Virus record (IMG/VR): IMGVR_UViG_3300037010_000292
Location: 1 to 64,000 of that record
Strand: one strand, 5' to 3'
Source of the DNA: a virus
Length of the DNA stretch: 64,000 nt
Under the pieces are notes generated by a model that was not told the origin of the DNA, searched no databases, and worked only from the letters and a program-made list of their open reading frames with translations. Positions 1 to 7,992 of this stretch are shown one piece after another (the stretch's first letter is position 1; every line of letters begins with the position of its first letter). The position numbers and the translations under genes were made by a program.

Positions 1-1
1 G

Positions 2-349
2 ACGCGCAAGAACCCTGAGCGCTTCGAGACTGTTCACCAGCTGCTGATCAAGCAGCAGGCCAACACCTACACGAACCAGCACAAGACCAAGGTGCTCACC
101 GCACCTGCGGTCGTGTCCATCTTCAACGTCGCTGAGTACCGCAATGAGTTCGCTGAAGTTGCGTTCCACGAACTCGGCAAGGATTTGCAGGTGCGTATGA
201 CGCAGCAGGTCAAGGCAGCTGCTGAGCGTGCTGTCGTCAAGCTCGCCAACTGGAAGGGCGTGACCACTGCAGCGTATGCGATGCTGACCGTGGAAGCGTT
301 CGACTTGATGGATGCGCTCGATGCGATGATCGCCAAGTTCGAGAGCTGA
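2..349 (+). CDS. Hypothetical protein, 5'-truncated
   Basis: The frame is open from the first bases of the window to TGA at 347-349, so the start lies outside. About 115 residues are visible. They are mainly helical and charged, with no signal peptide, membrane segment or catalytic motif I recognise. A GTG at 92 lies inside the open frame and is unlikely to be the true start, because the coding signal continues upstream of it. It is followed within one base by a second small frame. Function unknown. Confidence 0.6.
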   Translation, partial: TRKNPERFETVHQLLIKQQANTYTNQHKTKVLTAPAVVSIFNVAEYRNEFAEVAFHELGKDLQVRMTQQVKAAAERAVVKLANWKGVTTAAYAMLTVEAFDLMDALDAMIAKFES

Positions 350-350
350 T

Positions 351-476
351 GTGTTGCTGCATCACATGAGTGAGGAACAAGTCTACGTGCTCGAAGACTT
401 GTTCGCCACGCTAACTGCAAACGGTTGGGTGATACCCAAGTGGGTTGAACTCTTGCGAGCTACTGTTAGGTGCTAA
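351..476 (+). CDS. Small hypothetical protein
   Basis: A frame of 41 codons starts at GTG 351, just after the TGA of the previous gene, with an alternative ATG at 366. The product is acidic at the N-terminus and ends in a Val/Trp/Leu-rich segment. GAGAG just upstream could be a weak ribosome site. The tight spacing to the preceding stop supports translational coupling, but the frame is short and I do not recognise the family. Confidence 0.4.
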   Translation: MLLHHMSEEQVYVLEDLFATLTANGWVIPKWVELLRATVRC

Positions 477-572
477 GTGGGTGAGGTTGAGGGCAGCTTG
501 CCTTCAACCTCGCTGCTTAAAACTTAGGCAAATGACGGAGTACGAATTAGTGTACCTTGGGCTTTGGGCTTG

Positions 573-672
573 GCTCCATCTCTATATAGGTTTTTATCTA
601 CTTAGTACTACTAAAATAATAATATCTAATTGATAAGATAAGAATATAAGTATAAGAGTATAAGGTATATAG
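573..672 (+). repeat. AT-rich element, copy 1 (early control region)
   Basis: This lies in a stretch (477-769) with no convincing gene. Five blocks match, in the same order and near-identical spacing, the reverse complement of 30,854-30,953: GCTCCATCTCTATATAGG at 573-590, TCTACTTAGTACTA at 597-610, TAATTGATAA at 627-636, ATAAGTATAAG at 646-656 and GTATATAG at 665-672. Block starts are 24, 54, 73 and 92 bases from the first block here, against 28, 55, 74 and 92 in the other copy. It is very AT-rich against GC-rich surroundings. It could be an origin, an unwinding element, a promoter or a terminator. Confidence 0.75.
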
Positions 673-718
673 TATTACAGAGGAGAATGGGTCTTTTGAT
701 CTGGTCTTACGCTTATAG

Positions 719-745
719 CTCTAAGCTCTGTTTTAGACAGTGTAG
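719..745 (+). promoter_or_regulatory. Recurring TCTAA-type motif upstream of primase
   Basis: CTCTAAGCTCTGTTTTAGAC here matches the motif upstream of the capsid gene (ATCTAAGCTCTAAAATAGAT) in its TCTAAGCTCT half and TAGA half, with changes between. It ends about 25 bases before the primase start. It is a divergent member of the motif set, so I rate it lower than the others. Confidence 0.45.
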
Positions 746-769
746 ACTCCCTCTTTCTGAAAGGACATC

Positions 770-1261
770 ATGAACCTCGTGTTTCTGCAGGCAGACCAGC
801 CTCTGACCAAGCAATATTCAAAAGTGAACGGAGACCTGACAAAGACTCCATATCCCATGACCTGGGAGTTCACCAGCCACCGTGAAGTGGCTAACAACCT
901 CACCCAGTTTGAGTCCCTATTGAGCAAGCACGCAGCGCGTGGCAACTGTGTGCTCAAGGGCAGCATCTCACGTGACCTCGTGAAAGAGTCTCGTGCAGGT
1001 AGTACCAACACCAACGATCCCACCGAGTGGCTTGTGTTGGACCTGGACGGACTGCCCGAGCACATCACCGTGACCACACCTGGTGGACAAACACTCAGCA
1101 CCCCGCTCACTATTGACCTGTTCCTCAAGGAACTCGGTCTCGAAGACATTTCATATATCGTTCAGTGGTCTGCCTCATATGGTGTCTCTGACAAGAAGAT
1201 ACGTGCCCACGTCTTCATGATGCTGGACAAGGCCTACACCGCACCGCTGATCAAGCAGTAG
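770..1261 (+). CDS. AEP-type primase domain, ended by in-frame amber
   Basis: This is the N-terminal part of a phage primase-helicase. The start ATG has GAAAGGA just upstream. Residues 88-93 (hydrophobic run then DLD) fit the metal-binding acidic motif of archaeo-eukaryotic primases (AEP). The QWSASYG segment at 132-138 and RAHVF at 145-149 fit the later Ser and His motifs. The frame then stops at TAG (1,259-1,261), yet the same frame stays open and runs directly into the helicase part. In related proteins these two parts form one polypeptide of about 790 residues, so this product is either truncated, made by readthrough, or the result of a TGG-to-TAG change. Confidence 0.75.
   Translation: MNLVFLQADQPLTKQYSKVNGDLTKTPYPMTWEFTSHREVANNLTQFESLLSKHAARGNCVLKGSISRDLVKESRAGSTNTNDPTEWLVLDLDGLPEHITVTTPGGQTLSTPLTIDLFLKELGLEDISYIVQWSASYGVSDKKIRAHVFMMLDKAYTAPLIKQ
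1259..1261 (+). other. In-frame amber codon splitting the primase-helicase gene
   Basis: Codons 770-1,258 and 1,262-3,148 are in the same frame, separated only by TAG. The residues on each side (LIKQ before, LIQKN after) read as one continuous helix-like segment. Tryptophan (TGG) would be one transition away. Other genes here end at TAG (for example those ending at 9,375, 10,869, 14,329 and 19,872), so TAG is not generally reassigned. Confidence 0.85.
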
Positions 1262-1282
1262 CTGATCCAGAAGAACCACGAA

Positions 1283-3148
1283 GTGCCCATGTTGCGTGAA
1301 GCCATGACGCTCACCAAGACTGGCAACTCCCTCTCCTGGCCACTGGATGTGAGCGCATGCCAGAACGACAAGCTGATCTATATCGCGCCTCCCATCCTCA
1401 AAGGCATCAAGGACCCGATGGGCAAGAACCCACGTATCAAGCTGGAGAAACGCAAGTACGACACGCTGGCACTCGCCAGTGCTATCAACACCACCGAGAA
1501 GAACAAGAAGCTCAGCCATGACCGCATCGCTGAACTGCGTGAGGCAGCATTCCTGCCCAAGCGCAAGTTCTCCTACAAGATCGTGGGCAATGCCGAGGTC
1601 ATGCTCAAGCCGGACGAGGCATCCATCACCGAGATGAAGACGGAACGCGGCTTCGTCTACTTCAATCTGAACGGTGGTGATTCCTGGGCGTACTACCACC
1701 CGGAAGATCGCCCGGACTACATCCACTCGTTTAAGGGGGAACCAAGCTACCTCACCAAAGAACTGCTCCCCGACTACTGGCTGCAGATCACCTCGTCAGG
1801 AAATCTTCGCACGTCAAGTTCGGGCATTACTTATCTGGCTTTCTGTGACCGCAAGTCTGGTGTGTATTACCGTGGTACTTATGACAACACTTCCGATGTC
1901 CTCGACATCACACCAGCCAAAAACGAAACCCAGCTGCGACACTTCGCTCTCCAGTACGGTGTACCACTGGGTGACTACATACCTGAGTGGGACCTGGTCT
2001 TTGACCCAATGGATAACGTCCGGGTCGATGTAGCCAACAAAACCATCAACAAGTTCGTGCCTAGCCCCTATATGAAGGCAACAGCACGCAAGGTGACCAA
2101 GTGCCCACCCACCATCTTCAAGGTCTTGCACCATGCGCTGGGCCTGGATGTGGATGTGACTGAGCACTTCCTCAACTGGACCGCATTCGTGCTCCAGAAG
2201 CGCGACCGCACCAAGACAGCATGGGTACTGCATGGCACCCAAGGGACTGGCAAGGGCATCCTGACCAACAACATCCTGCGCCCTCTGTTCGGTGCAGCTC
2301 ACGTAGCTAGCCGCCGGATGGAGGAGTTGGGTGACAAGTACAACCAGTTCATGGAGAACTCGCTGCTGGTGTTCGTGGATGAGGTGCAGATCAAGGCACT
2401 GCAAAACGAGAAGGGCGTCATGGCCAAGCTCAAGAACTTCATCACCGAGCAGTTCGTCCCCATGCGCGCTATGTACAGCAACGCCATGGAAGCACGCAAT
2501 TACAGCAACTGGATTCTCATGTCCAACATGACAGACCCGGTGCTGATCGACAAGAATGACCGCCGCTTCAACGTCGGTGCTTACCAGCCTGGCAAGTTGG
2601 CGATCAGCGACAAGGAACTGGAGACCATCGAGAAGGAGCTGCAAGCGTTTCACGACTACCTGCTGTCCTACTCCCTGGACGAGGCCAAGGCTGGCGAGGT
2701 GATCCATACCACCGACCGCGACACCATGATCTCCATCTCCGAGTCGTCCATCGACACGGTGGCAAGCGCCATGCTGGACGGTAACTTCGGCTTCTTCATT
2801 GACCAGCTGCCTACCGACCAGAGCTACACACGCAACGCGATGATGTCCAACAAGGTGGAGGACTACCGTGAGGTGATCGCTAATCTGATCGGCCGCACGG
2901 CGCCTGATGGCAAGTGCAACATCGCACGTGACGAGCTGCGTGTGATCTTCGAGTATGTGGTGGGCAACATCCCAGTCTCGCCCAACAAGTTCACCTCACT
3001 GCTCAAACACCACCGCGTCCACACCAAGGTCGTGTGGGTGAACAACAAGTCAGTGAACGGCCTGAGCGTGCAGTGGAAGGACACCAATAACTTCCACAAA
3101 TACATCGCTGACCACTTCCCGGTAGCGAAGAAGACAAAGGTGAAGTGA
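1283..3148 (+). CDS. Phage replicative helicase domain (NrS-1 polymerase-like / DUF5906)
   Basis: This is the C-terminal helicase part of the primase-helicase interrupted at 1,259. The GTG at 1,283 is only the first possible start after the amber, and no good ribosome site precedes it. A Walker A (GTQGTGKG, about residues 318-325) is followed by a Walker B (VFVDE, about 363-367) and an SF3-like WILMSN/NDRRF segment, as in the helicase domain of NrS-1-type primase-polymerases and P4-like primases. It should unwind the phage replication fork next to the primase domain. The large N-terminal part before Walker A has no motif I can name. The C-terminus ends in a basic tail. Confidence 0.85.
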   Translation: MPMLREAMTLTKTGNSLSWPLDVSACQNDKLIYIAPPILKGIKDPMGKNPRIKLEKRKYDTLALASAINTTEKNKKLSHDRIAELREAAFLPKRKFSYKIVGNAEVMLKPDEASITEMKTERGFVYFNLNGGDSWAYYHPEDRPDYIHSFKGEPSYLTKELLPDYWLQITSSGNLRTSSSGITYLAFCDRKSGVYYRGTYDNTSDVLDITPAKNETQLRHFALQYGVPLGDYIPEWDLVFDPMDNVRVDVANKTINKFVPSPYMKATARKVTKCPPTIFKVLHHALGLDVDVTEHFLNWTAFVLQKRDRTKTAWVLHGTQGTGKGILTNNILRPLFGAAHVASRRMEELGDKYNQFMENSLLVFVDEVQIKALQNEKGVMAKLKNFITEQFVPMRAMYSNAMEARNYSNWILMSNMTDPVLIDKNDRRFNVGAYQPGKLAISDKELETIEKELQAFHDYLLSYSLDEAKAGEVIHTTDRDTMISISESSIDTVASAMLDGNFGFFIDQLPTDQSYTRNAMMSNKVEDYREVIANLIGRTAPDGKCNIARDELRVIFEYVVGNIPVSPNKFTSLLKHHRVHTKVVWVNNKSVNGLSVQWKDTNNFHKYIADHFPVAKKTKVK

Positions 3149-3186
3149 CATGATGCACTGAAAGCACGGCTACGTGGGAGGCTCGG

Positions 3187-3366
3187 ATGAAGCTCGTCAT
3201 GATCCCTGTGCGTGAGGGCACGGGTTGTGCTCCACGTTATTACGCCGTTGTAGACAGCCATGACTGCGCTTACCCAAGCCACGACCGGTTCGTACGCCAG
3301 TGCTCAGTTCTCGTTCGCACGGCTTCGCGGCGTGTACAATTCTTAACTCTAAAACAGATCGGATGA
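3187..3366 (+). CDS. Small hypothetical protein
   Basis: A 59-codon frame starts at ATG 3,187, eight bases after a GGGAGG ribosome site, and ends at TGA 3,364-3,366. The product has three Cys and several His but no recognisable fold. Its last codons overlap the regulatory motif at 3,346-3,365, a pattern seen at other gene ends here. The strong ribosome site is the main support. Confidence 0.5.
   Translation: MKLVMIPVREGTGCAPRYYAVVDSHDCAYPSHDRFVRQCSVLVRTASRRVQFLTLKQIG
3346..3365 (+). promoter_or_regulatory. Recurring TCTAA-type motif
   Basis: ACTCTAAAACAGATCGGATG matches the consensus core TCTAAAnYAGATC exactly. It lies at a gene junction, 8 bases before the ATG at 3,374, in the direction of transcription. 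See the motif finding for the full set. Confidence 0.65.
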
Positions 3367-3373
3367 AACTCAT

Positions 3374-3556
3374 ATGAGCGGAGCAGGTCCAGCCAAGCAC
3401 CTACGCACGATGCGCCGACGCGTCGAATTCCTGCGTGCCAGGCCCTACGACAACACGTGGGACAAATCAGAAATCGCAGCGCTCGAATGGGCAATCGAAA
3501 AGCTCACGCCGCTGTGCATGCCCATCGCACACGTCGTGAAGGAGCCTAAGCCATGA
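3374..3556 (+). CDS. Small basic hypothetical protein
   Basis: The 60-residue product is rich in Arg in its first half and has no membrane segment. It follows the TCTAA-type motif closely and overlaps the next gene by four bases (ATGA-type junction), so it is probably the first gene of a co-translated series. There is no clear ribosome site. Function unknown. Confidence 0.6.
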   Translation: MSGAGPAKHLRTMRRRVEFLRARPYDNTWDKSEIAALEWAIEKLTPLCMPIAHVVKEPKP

Positions 3557-4014
3557 TGCCCCAGGCCCGCTTCAAGTCGCTCATTAACGGCATGACAGCA
3601 ACAGCCAAGAAGGTCTACGCAGCGGTGCCTATCCAAGAGATGTGGACACCGCAGCAGATTCAGGCCGAGCTGGCACGCACCAACATGATCCCCGACTTCC
3701 GCACGCTGCAAGGATGCCTGCGGCACCTGACCGATGCGGGCCTCGTGTTGGAACGTGGCAGCAAACCCAGCGCCTACTCGCGCGCACCAGTTAAACCGGA
3801 GAAACCTACAGCCATGGTCACACCAACTACAGCACCCAAACCCACACCGGTCAAGTCACCGCTCGATAAGATTGGCGACCTGGCCGCACGCCTGCGCAAC
3901 CTGGCCGATGACTTGGACAGCTGCGCAGTCGAGATCGAAGAACAGTTCACCACTGCTGAGAAGCAAAGTGAGCGGTTCAAGCAACTTCAACAACTCTTGA
4001 GTGGTACAGCATGA
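3553..4014 (+). CDS. Winged-helix-like protein with coiled-coil tail
   Basis: The first 75 residues of this 153-residue protein look like a winged-helix domain (TPQQIQAEL, LQGCLRHLTDAGLV pattern). A Pro/Thr/Lys-rich linker (about 78-103) and a helical, probably coiled-coil C-terminus with regular Leu spacing follow. This layout fits a small DNA-binding regulator or accessory factor. It overlaps both neighbours by four bases. The fold is inferred from pattern only. Confidence 0.65.
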   Translation: MMPQARFKSLINGMTATAKKVYAAVPIQEMWTPQQIQAELARTNMIPDFRTLQGCLRHLTDAGLVLERGSKPSAYSRAPVKPEKPTAMVTPTTAPKPTPVKSPLDKIGDLAARLRNLADDLDSCAVEIEEQFTTAEKQSERFKQLQQLLSGTA

Positions 4015-4532
4015 CCCAAGAAACATTTGACACGTCCTTCGGACATAACGACAACATCATCCGTGCCCGGCACGGAAAGATCTGGACAAGCGTAGAGCTG
4101 CACGCACTCAAAGAGCTGTACTTTATGGGCAGCTCTCTCAAAGAGATGGCTGAGAAACTGCAGCGTCCCGCCGACGGCGTGATCAGCAAGCTGAGCTACC
4201 TCCGACTGGTCGCCTTTGATGTCGGCACCATGAAGTATTACCACGTCGGTAAACCGACCAGCGTCCAAACCACCAAAGAAATCTACGACAACCTCAAGGA
4301 AGAAACCACCATGTCCGAAAAGACCCCCGTCATCGAAACCAAAACCTTCATCGCCGGTGCTGACGCTGCCACGCTCAGCGACGGCGACATCTTTCGAAAG
4401 ATCGGCCAACTGGAAGCCCAGATCGAAACTCTGAATAAGATCAAGGCCAAGCCCGCCAAGCTGCTGAAGGTGATCGCCGATACCCAGGCTGATATCGACA
4501 AGCTGGTGGCCTTCGTGGATGCACGTCCGTGA
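4011..4532 (+). CDS. Fusion of Myb/SANT-like HTH protein and small coiled-coil phage protein
   Basis: Residues 25-70 (WTSVELHALKELY then SLKEMAEKLQRPADGVISKL) fit a SANT/Myb-like helix-turn-helix. Residues 101-173 fit a separate small coiled-coil protein that in other phages is, as I recall, encoded by itself. An ATG at 4,311 with AAGGA about 10 bases upstream sits exactly at the join, so a 73-residue C-terminal product may also be made. It begins by overlapping the previous stop and ends overlapping the next gene. Confidence 0.7.
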   Translation: MTQETFDTSFGHNDNIIRARHGKIWTSVELHALKELYFMGSSLKEMAEKLQRPADGVISKLSYLRLVAFDVGTMKYYHVGKPTSVQTTKEIYDNLKEETTMSEKTPVIETKTFIAGADAATLSDGDIFRKIGQLEAQIETLNKIKAKPAKLLKVIADTQADIDKLVAFVDARP

Positions 4533-4827
4533 AATGGCACCGACCTCTAAGTCTTTAGCGAACCTGAGACGTGAGGTCAAGCTGCGCCAGTGCATCTGCT
4601 GCGGCGAGAGCAAACCGTCTCTGTCGTTCAACAAACACGACCACGGTCGTAGACGCTACGACCACTGCATTGACTGCGGTCGGATCATGCGTGCCCTGAG
4701 CAAGGTGTCAGGCATCACGGTCCTTCAGCAGTTCCGTAAACCCAAATCTCACATACGCCGCAAGGCCAGCGACACCCTATGGAACGCCTGGCATGGCGAT
4801 AGAAAGGCACCTGTATGGACTACGTAA
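4519..4827 (+). CDS. Small zinc-binding protein
   Basis: Two Cys pairs (CICC near 25-28 and CIDC near 53-56) with basic residues around them suggest a zinc ribbon or knuckle in this 102-residue protein. The rest is strongly basic, consistent with nucleic-acid binding. It overlaps the fusion gene before it and the membrane-protein gene after it. An ATG at 4,534, six codons in, is an alternative start. No specific family recognised. Confidence 0.6.
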   Translation: MHVREMAPTSKSLANLRREVKLRQCICCGESKPSLSFNKHDHGRRRYDHCIDCGRIMRALSKVSGITVLQQFRKPKSHIRRKASDTLWNAWHGDRKAPVWTT

Positions 4828-5051
4828 ACAACCTCTGGATCGTCGCCATCGTCGTGGTGACAGTGCTCATCTGCCTGATCGCCTTCCTGGTGGACCGCGC
4901 AGCCCAGCCGCCCGAGCCCGACTTCACCCAGTTCCCTGCGTTCCTGCTGAATAACGCCAGCGACGAGGAGCTGACTGAAGAGGTGATCAGCCGCTTCCAC
5001 GACGAGTTCACGAACTCGCGCGGGACGTACGAATTGATGAATCGGAAATGA
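4815..5051 (+). CDS. Small inner-membrane protein
   Basis: The 78-residue product has one clear membrane helix at about residues 7-27, then an acidic soluble tail. The N-terminus lacks positive charge, so it may face outward with the tail in the cytoplasm. The start overlaps the previous gene by 13 bases and the stop overlaps the next start. Many phages have unrelated small proteins of this form, and the role is unknown. Confidence 0.65.
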   Translation: MDYVNNLWIVAIVVVTVLICLIAFLVDRAAQPPEPDFTQFPAFLLNNASDEELTEEVISRFHDEFTNSRGTYELMNRK

Positions 5052-5425
5052 AAATCAAAACATCTGAACTGAAAGATCAAGCCCTTGATTGGGCGGTTGC
5101 GAGGTGTGAAGGCGGCATCTACGAAGGCCCGTCAGTGCGTGATGCGTTCTGGATTTGGCCTAGCGCAGACAACGAAATGCCGAAGTATTCCAAAAAGGCA
5201 CCACCCTACTCCACCGACTGGGCACAAGGCGGGCCAATTCTGACCCGTGAACACATCAGTCGCACCATTGACCACTCAGGTCTGTGGATTGCATATGACG
5301 GATACAACTACTCAGGCGAGAACGAGCACATGCAGTGCGATAAGTCCGAACTGGTCGCCGGGCTGCGCTGTTACGTGGCCTCAAAGCTGGGCGATGAAGT
5401 GGAGGTGCCTGATGAACTCGCGTAA
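5048..5425 (+). CDS. NinX-like protein (DUF2591 family)
   Basis: The opening MKIKTSEL...ALDWAVA, the central STDWAQGGPI motif and the length of 125 residues match the DUF2591 (NinX) family found in many phages next to other small accessory genes. No biochemical function is established for the family as far as I know. ATGA-type overlaps on both sides place it within the same translated series. Confidence 0.85.
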   Translation: MKIKTSELKDQALDWAVARCEGGIYEGPSVRDAFWIWPSADNEMPKYSKKAPPYSTDWAQGGPILTREHISRTIDHSGLWIAYDGYNYSGENEHMQCDKSELVAGLRCYVASKLGDEVEVPDELA

Positions 5426-5591
5426 ATGGTACGGACTCACCGATGGCGACAACATCGTGTACCTCGGTGAGCATGAGGACTTCTTTGGCGCTGACGACCG
5501 CGCCCAAGAGTTAGGTCAAAACTATGTGTGGCTGTTTGACGCAGAAACGTGGGTACAGTGGACGCGACAAGTAAAAGAACAGACACCGTGA
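5412..5591 (+). CDS. Small hypothetical protein
   Basis: I place the start at ATG 5,412, overlapping the end of the NinX-like gene. The longer open frame upstream of it is a shadow of that gene. The product is 59 residues, acidic and rich in Trp and Tyr. GGAGG about 6 bases before the start is a good ribosome site. No family recognised. Confidence 0.6.
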   Translation: MNSRKWYGLTDGDNIVYLGEHEDFFGADDRAQELGQNYVWLFDAETWVQWTRQVKEQTP

Positions 5592-5632
5592 CCACTACAC
5601 CACTTCCAACTATTTTAACCAAGGAAAATGAA

Positions 5633-5990
5633 ATGAACATCGAAGAACTGACACTCAAGCAAATCCGCGAAATCGCAGCACTTGTAAATGGAACCGTTGC
5701 GCAACCTGCACAAACCACGCGACACCCCTTTGTCGGAAAGTACGTCATTGCACGTTGCTACGCCGCAGGAGTCCATGCCGGTGAAGTCGTGAGCGTGGAT
5801 GGTGAAAACGTAATCTTGAAAGACTCTCGCCGCCTGTGGTCATGGAAAGCAAAAGACGGTATTGCGCTGTCTGGTGTCGCTCAGACTGGCGTGCAACCCG
5901 ACTGCAAGATCGACGTAGTTAATCCTGAGATTGCGTTGATAGGCGTGTGTGAGTTGATCCCATGCAGCACGGTAGCCAAGGAGTCTATTG

Positions 5991-6007
<17 letters not shown>
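5633..6007 (+). CDS. DUF6948-like phage protein
   Basis: The ATG at 5,633 follows AAGGAAA at a good distance, so I prefer it to upstream possibilities that lack a ribosome site. The first 25 residues form a helix. The remainder (FVGKYVIARCYAAGVHAG, then LKDSRRLWSWK) matches what I recall of the DUF6948 phage family. Length is 124 residues. Its last 17 bases overlap the Gly-repeat gene. No function is known. Confidence 0.7.
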
Positions 6008-6260
<253 letters not shown>

Positions 6261-6263
6261 TCT

Positions 6264-6533
6264 ATGACCACACCACTGCCAGAGCCAACTGGTTTTTTAT
6301 GCGACTGGGGCAATGACCACAAGCCCGTCTACACCGCCGACCAACTCCACGTCTACGTCGCAGCAGTAACCGTTGATCTGCATGCGGAGATAGCCACACT
6401 CCGCGCAGCAGCAGAGCAGGCGTTGGAGGCTTTGAAGCATATAGCCAATGATGACTGGCCCGGTGCCGACTTGAACGCCGCCGAGTACGCCCAAGCCTAC
6501 ATCAACACCACCGCACTGAAAGGAATGAAATGA
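6264..6533 (+). CDS. Small hypothetical protein (LRAAAEQALEAL family)
   Basis: This 89-residue protein has a helical centre, LRAAAEQALEALKHI, that recurs in the next gene (LRAAAQQALEALEEL) and in many phage accessory proteins. Both end in a similar TTALKG segment. The pair looks like a diverged tandem duplication. It overlaps the next gene by four bases. Function unknown. Confidence 0.65.
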   Translation: MTTPLPEPTGFLCDWGNDHKPVYTADQLHVYVAAVTVDLHAEIATLRAAAEQALEALKHIANDDWPGADLNAAEYAQAYINTTALKGMK

Positions 6534-6766
6534 CTGAGAAAATCATCACGGACGCCAATGGCCGTAAGTACATCACAACAGAGCCGCCACTGCACGCAGC
6601 TTGTAAGCATCCCTTACAGGTTGAACTTGAAACACTCCGAGCAGCAGCACAGCAGGCGCTGGAGGCTTTGGAAGAACTGCGATATAGCAGCACAACATTT
6701 AAGGCTGACAAGCTGTATGCAGAAGCTAGAGCCGCCCTCACCACCGCACTGAAAGGAACAGTATGA
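6530..6766 (+). CDS. Paralogue of the preceding small protein
   Basis: The 78-residue product shares the central helix and the C-terminal ALTTALKGTV-type ending with the gene at 6,264. The N-terminal halves differ. Start and stop overlap the neighbours by four bases. Function unknown. Confidence 0.65.
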   Translation: MTEKIITDANGRKYITTEPPLHAACKHPLQVELETLRAAAQQALEALEELRYSSTTFKADKLYAEARAALTTALKGTV

Positions 6767-6948
6767 GCAAGATCGACGGAGGCCGTGTTGCGCGCACAGC
6801 CGGACTGGTGATCGCTACGTCCATTTCCACTGCTGCCATTCAGAACACAACGTGGATGCCAGACACTAAGTTTCTTATCACAACGTTTGTCATTATTGTT
6901 AGTGCATTTTTAGCTGCAGTGGCAGCAGATTATGGGGGTACTGAATGA
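6763..6948 (+). CDS. Small membrane protein
   Basis: The 61-residue product has a hydrophobic helix at about residues 38-56 and a weaker hydrophobic stretch at 12-26. It may span the membrane once or twice. It opens with MSKID and overlaps both neighbours by four bases. No family assignment. Confidence 0.6.
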   Translation: MSKIDGGRVARTAGLVIATSISTAAIQNTTWMPDTKFLITTFVIIVSAFLAAVAADYGGTE

Positions 6949-7274
6949 GCAAGATCATGCAACTTGCAGGGTGCTGGCGCACTGCCAACTACGAAGAACG
7001 CGAAGAAGCCCTAGCCACTCTAGCCACTCTAGCCACCCTAGCCACCGCCGTGCAGGAGTCGGGGCGGGATGCTGCAAGGTATCGGTGGCTGCGAGAGGCA
7101 TGTGGCGCTACCCCAAGTCATCCGCCTGCCGCAACACTGCAAAGCAGTGCCGGATGGCAGGTTCGCTACGAATGGTACGGGGATCGGTTCAAGCCGTTTA
7201 CCACGTACCGCATGGACGCACTTGACCAAGCCATCGACGCCGCTATCACAGCACGCGAAGGGGGAGCAACGTGA
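6945..7274 (+). CDS. Hypothetical protein with LAT microrepeat
   Basis: The 109-residue product contains a short Leu-Ala-Thr repeat (about residues 23-34) encoded by four copies of a 9-base unit near 7,011-7,046. The motif RDAARYRWLRE follows, a signature seen in many small phage accessory proteins of unknown function. The start and stop overlap neighbours by four bases. Confidence 0.65.
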   Translation: MSKIMQLAGCWRTANYEEREEALATLATLATLATAVQESGRDAARYRWLREACGATPSHPPAATLQSSAGWQVRYEWYGDRFKPFTTYRMDALDQAIDAAITAREGGAT

Positions 7275-7792
7275 GCATCTTCTTCATATCCGACACGCAC
7301 TTCGGTCACAACAACATCATCCAATATTGCCAGCGTCCGTTCGCATCAGTTGAGCACATGAATGAGGTGATGATCGACAACTGGAACAAAACGGTCAAGT
7401 TCAATGATACCGTTTACCATCTAGGCGACGTGGCCTTCAGCAACTATGAGCTGATCGAACGTCTCAAGGGCAAGATCATCCTGGTGCCAGGCAATCACGA
7501 CCTGGGACGCGCCAAGAAGGTCATGCACCTCTTCTACGAAGTGCTACCCGAGCTGACCTACCTCAAGGTCGACCAGGAGCGTCGCTTCGTGCTGTGTCAC
7601 TACCCGCTGGAGAGCTGGCGGCGTGAGTACCGCTATCACCTCCATGGCCACAGCCACGGCATGTCCAACAAGGCCAAGAACCGCCTGGACGTGGGCGTGG
7701 ACGCTACGAAGTGGATGGCACCCATGCACATCGACGATGTGATGCAGTGCATGTCCGTCAACAACCTGTGGGTTGAGGAGATGAACAAGTGA
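7271..7792 (+). CDS. Metallophosphoesterase
   Basis: This 173-residue calcineurin-like phosphoesterase has the full metal-site set: DTHFGH at 8-13, GDVA at 52-55, GNHD at 74-77, a His at 110 and HGHSH at 125-129. Family members hydrolyse phosphomonoesters or phosphodiesters of nucleotides, proteins or nucleic acids, and the substrate cannot be told from sequence. The GTG start overlaps the previous gene and follows a purine-rich GGGGGAG site. Confidence 0.9.
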   Translation: MSIFFISDTHFGHNNIIQYCQRPFASVEHMNEVMIDNWNKTVKFNDTVYHLGDVAFSNYELIERLKGKIILVPGNHDLGRAKKVMHLFYEVLPELTYLKVDQERRFVLCHYPLESWRREYRYHLHGHSHGMSNKAKNRLDVGVDATKWMAPMHIDDVMQCMSVNNLWVEEMNK

Positions 7793-7938
7793 AACCCAAG
7801 CCAATCAAACTCCCCGTCCAGACCACCCCAGGTGTGCTGGTGAACAAACTCAAGGGTAAGTACGAGCCCAATAAGGAGCACGTTTACTACCGCAACGACG
7901 GAAATAAACACATTAAATCCCGAGGAGACAAATGCTGA
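7789..7938 (+). CDS. Small basic hypothetical protein
   Basis: A 49-codon frame begins with GTG overlapping the phosphoesterase stop (GTGA junction) and ends at TGA 7,936-7,938. The product is Lys-rich. The coupling-type overlap supports it; the lack of a recognisable family lowers confidence. Confidence 0.45.
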   Translation: MKPKPIKLPVQTTPGVLVNKLKGKYEPNKEHVYYRNDGNKHIKSRGDKC

Positions 7939-7977
7939 AGTAATCTATAATCTTTTTCGATCCAGCAACAACTTCAG
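7935..7977 (+). promoter_or_regulatory. Possible promoter with inverted repeat
   Basis: TATAAT at 7,946-7,951 is a perfect -10 hexamer, though I see no matching -35. It is enclosed by a 7-base inverted repeat (CTGAAGT at 7,935-7,941, ACTTCAG at 7,971-7,977). ATCTTTTTCGATC right after it resembles ATCTTTTTCAGATC upstream of the gene at 20,791. It probably serves the gene at 7,993 and those after it. Confidence 0.45.
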
Positions 7978-7992
7978 TAGAAGCGGAACACC

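Noticed and set aside
445-633. 62-codon frame before the primase
   Set aside because: No ribosome site, runs into the AT-rich element, and changes composition midway.
7011-7046. Short 9-base tandem repeat as a CRISPR or regulatory repeat
   Set aside because: It is in frame within a gene (LAT repeat), only four units, without spacers.
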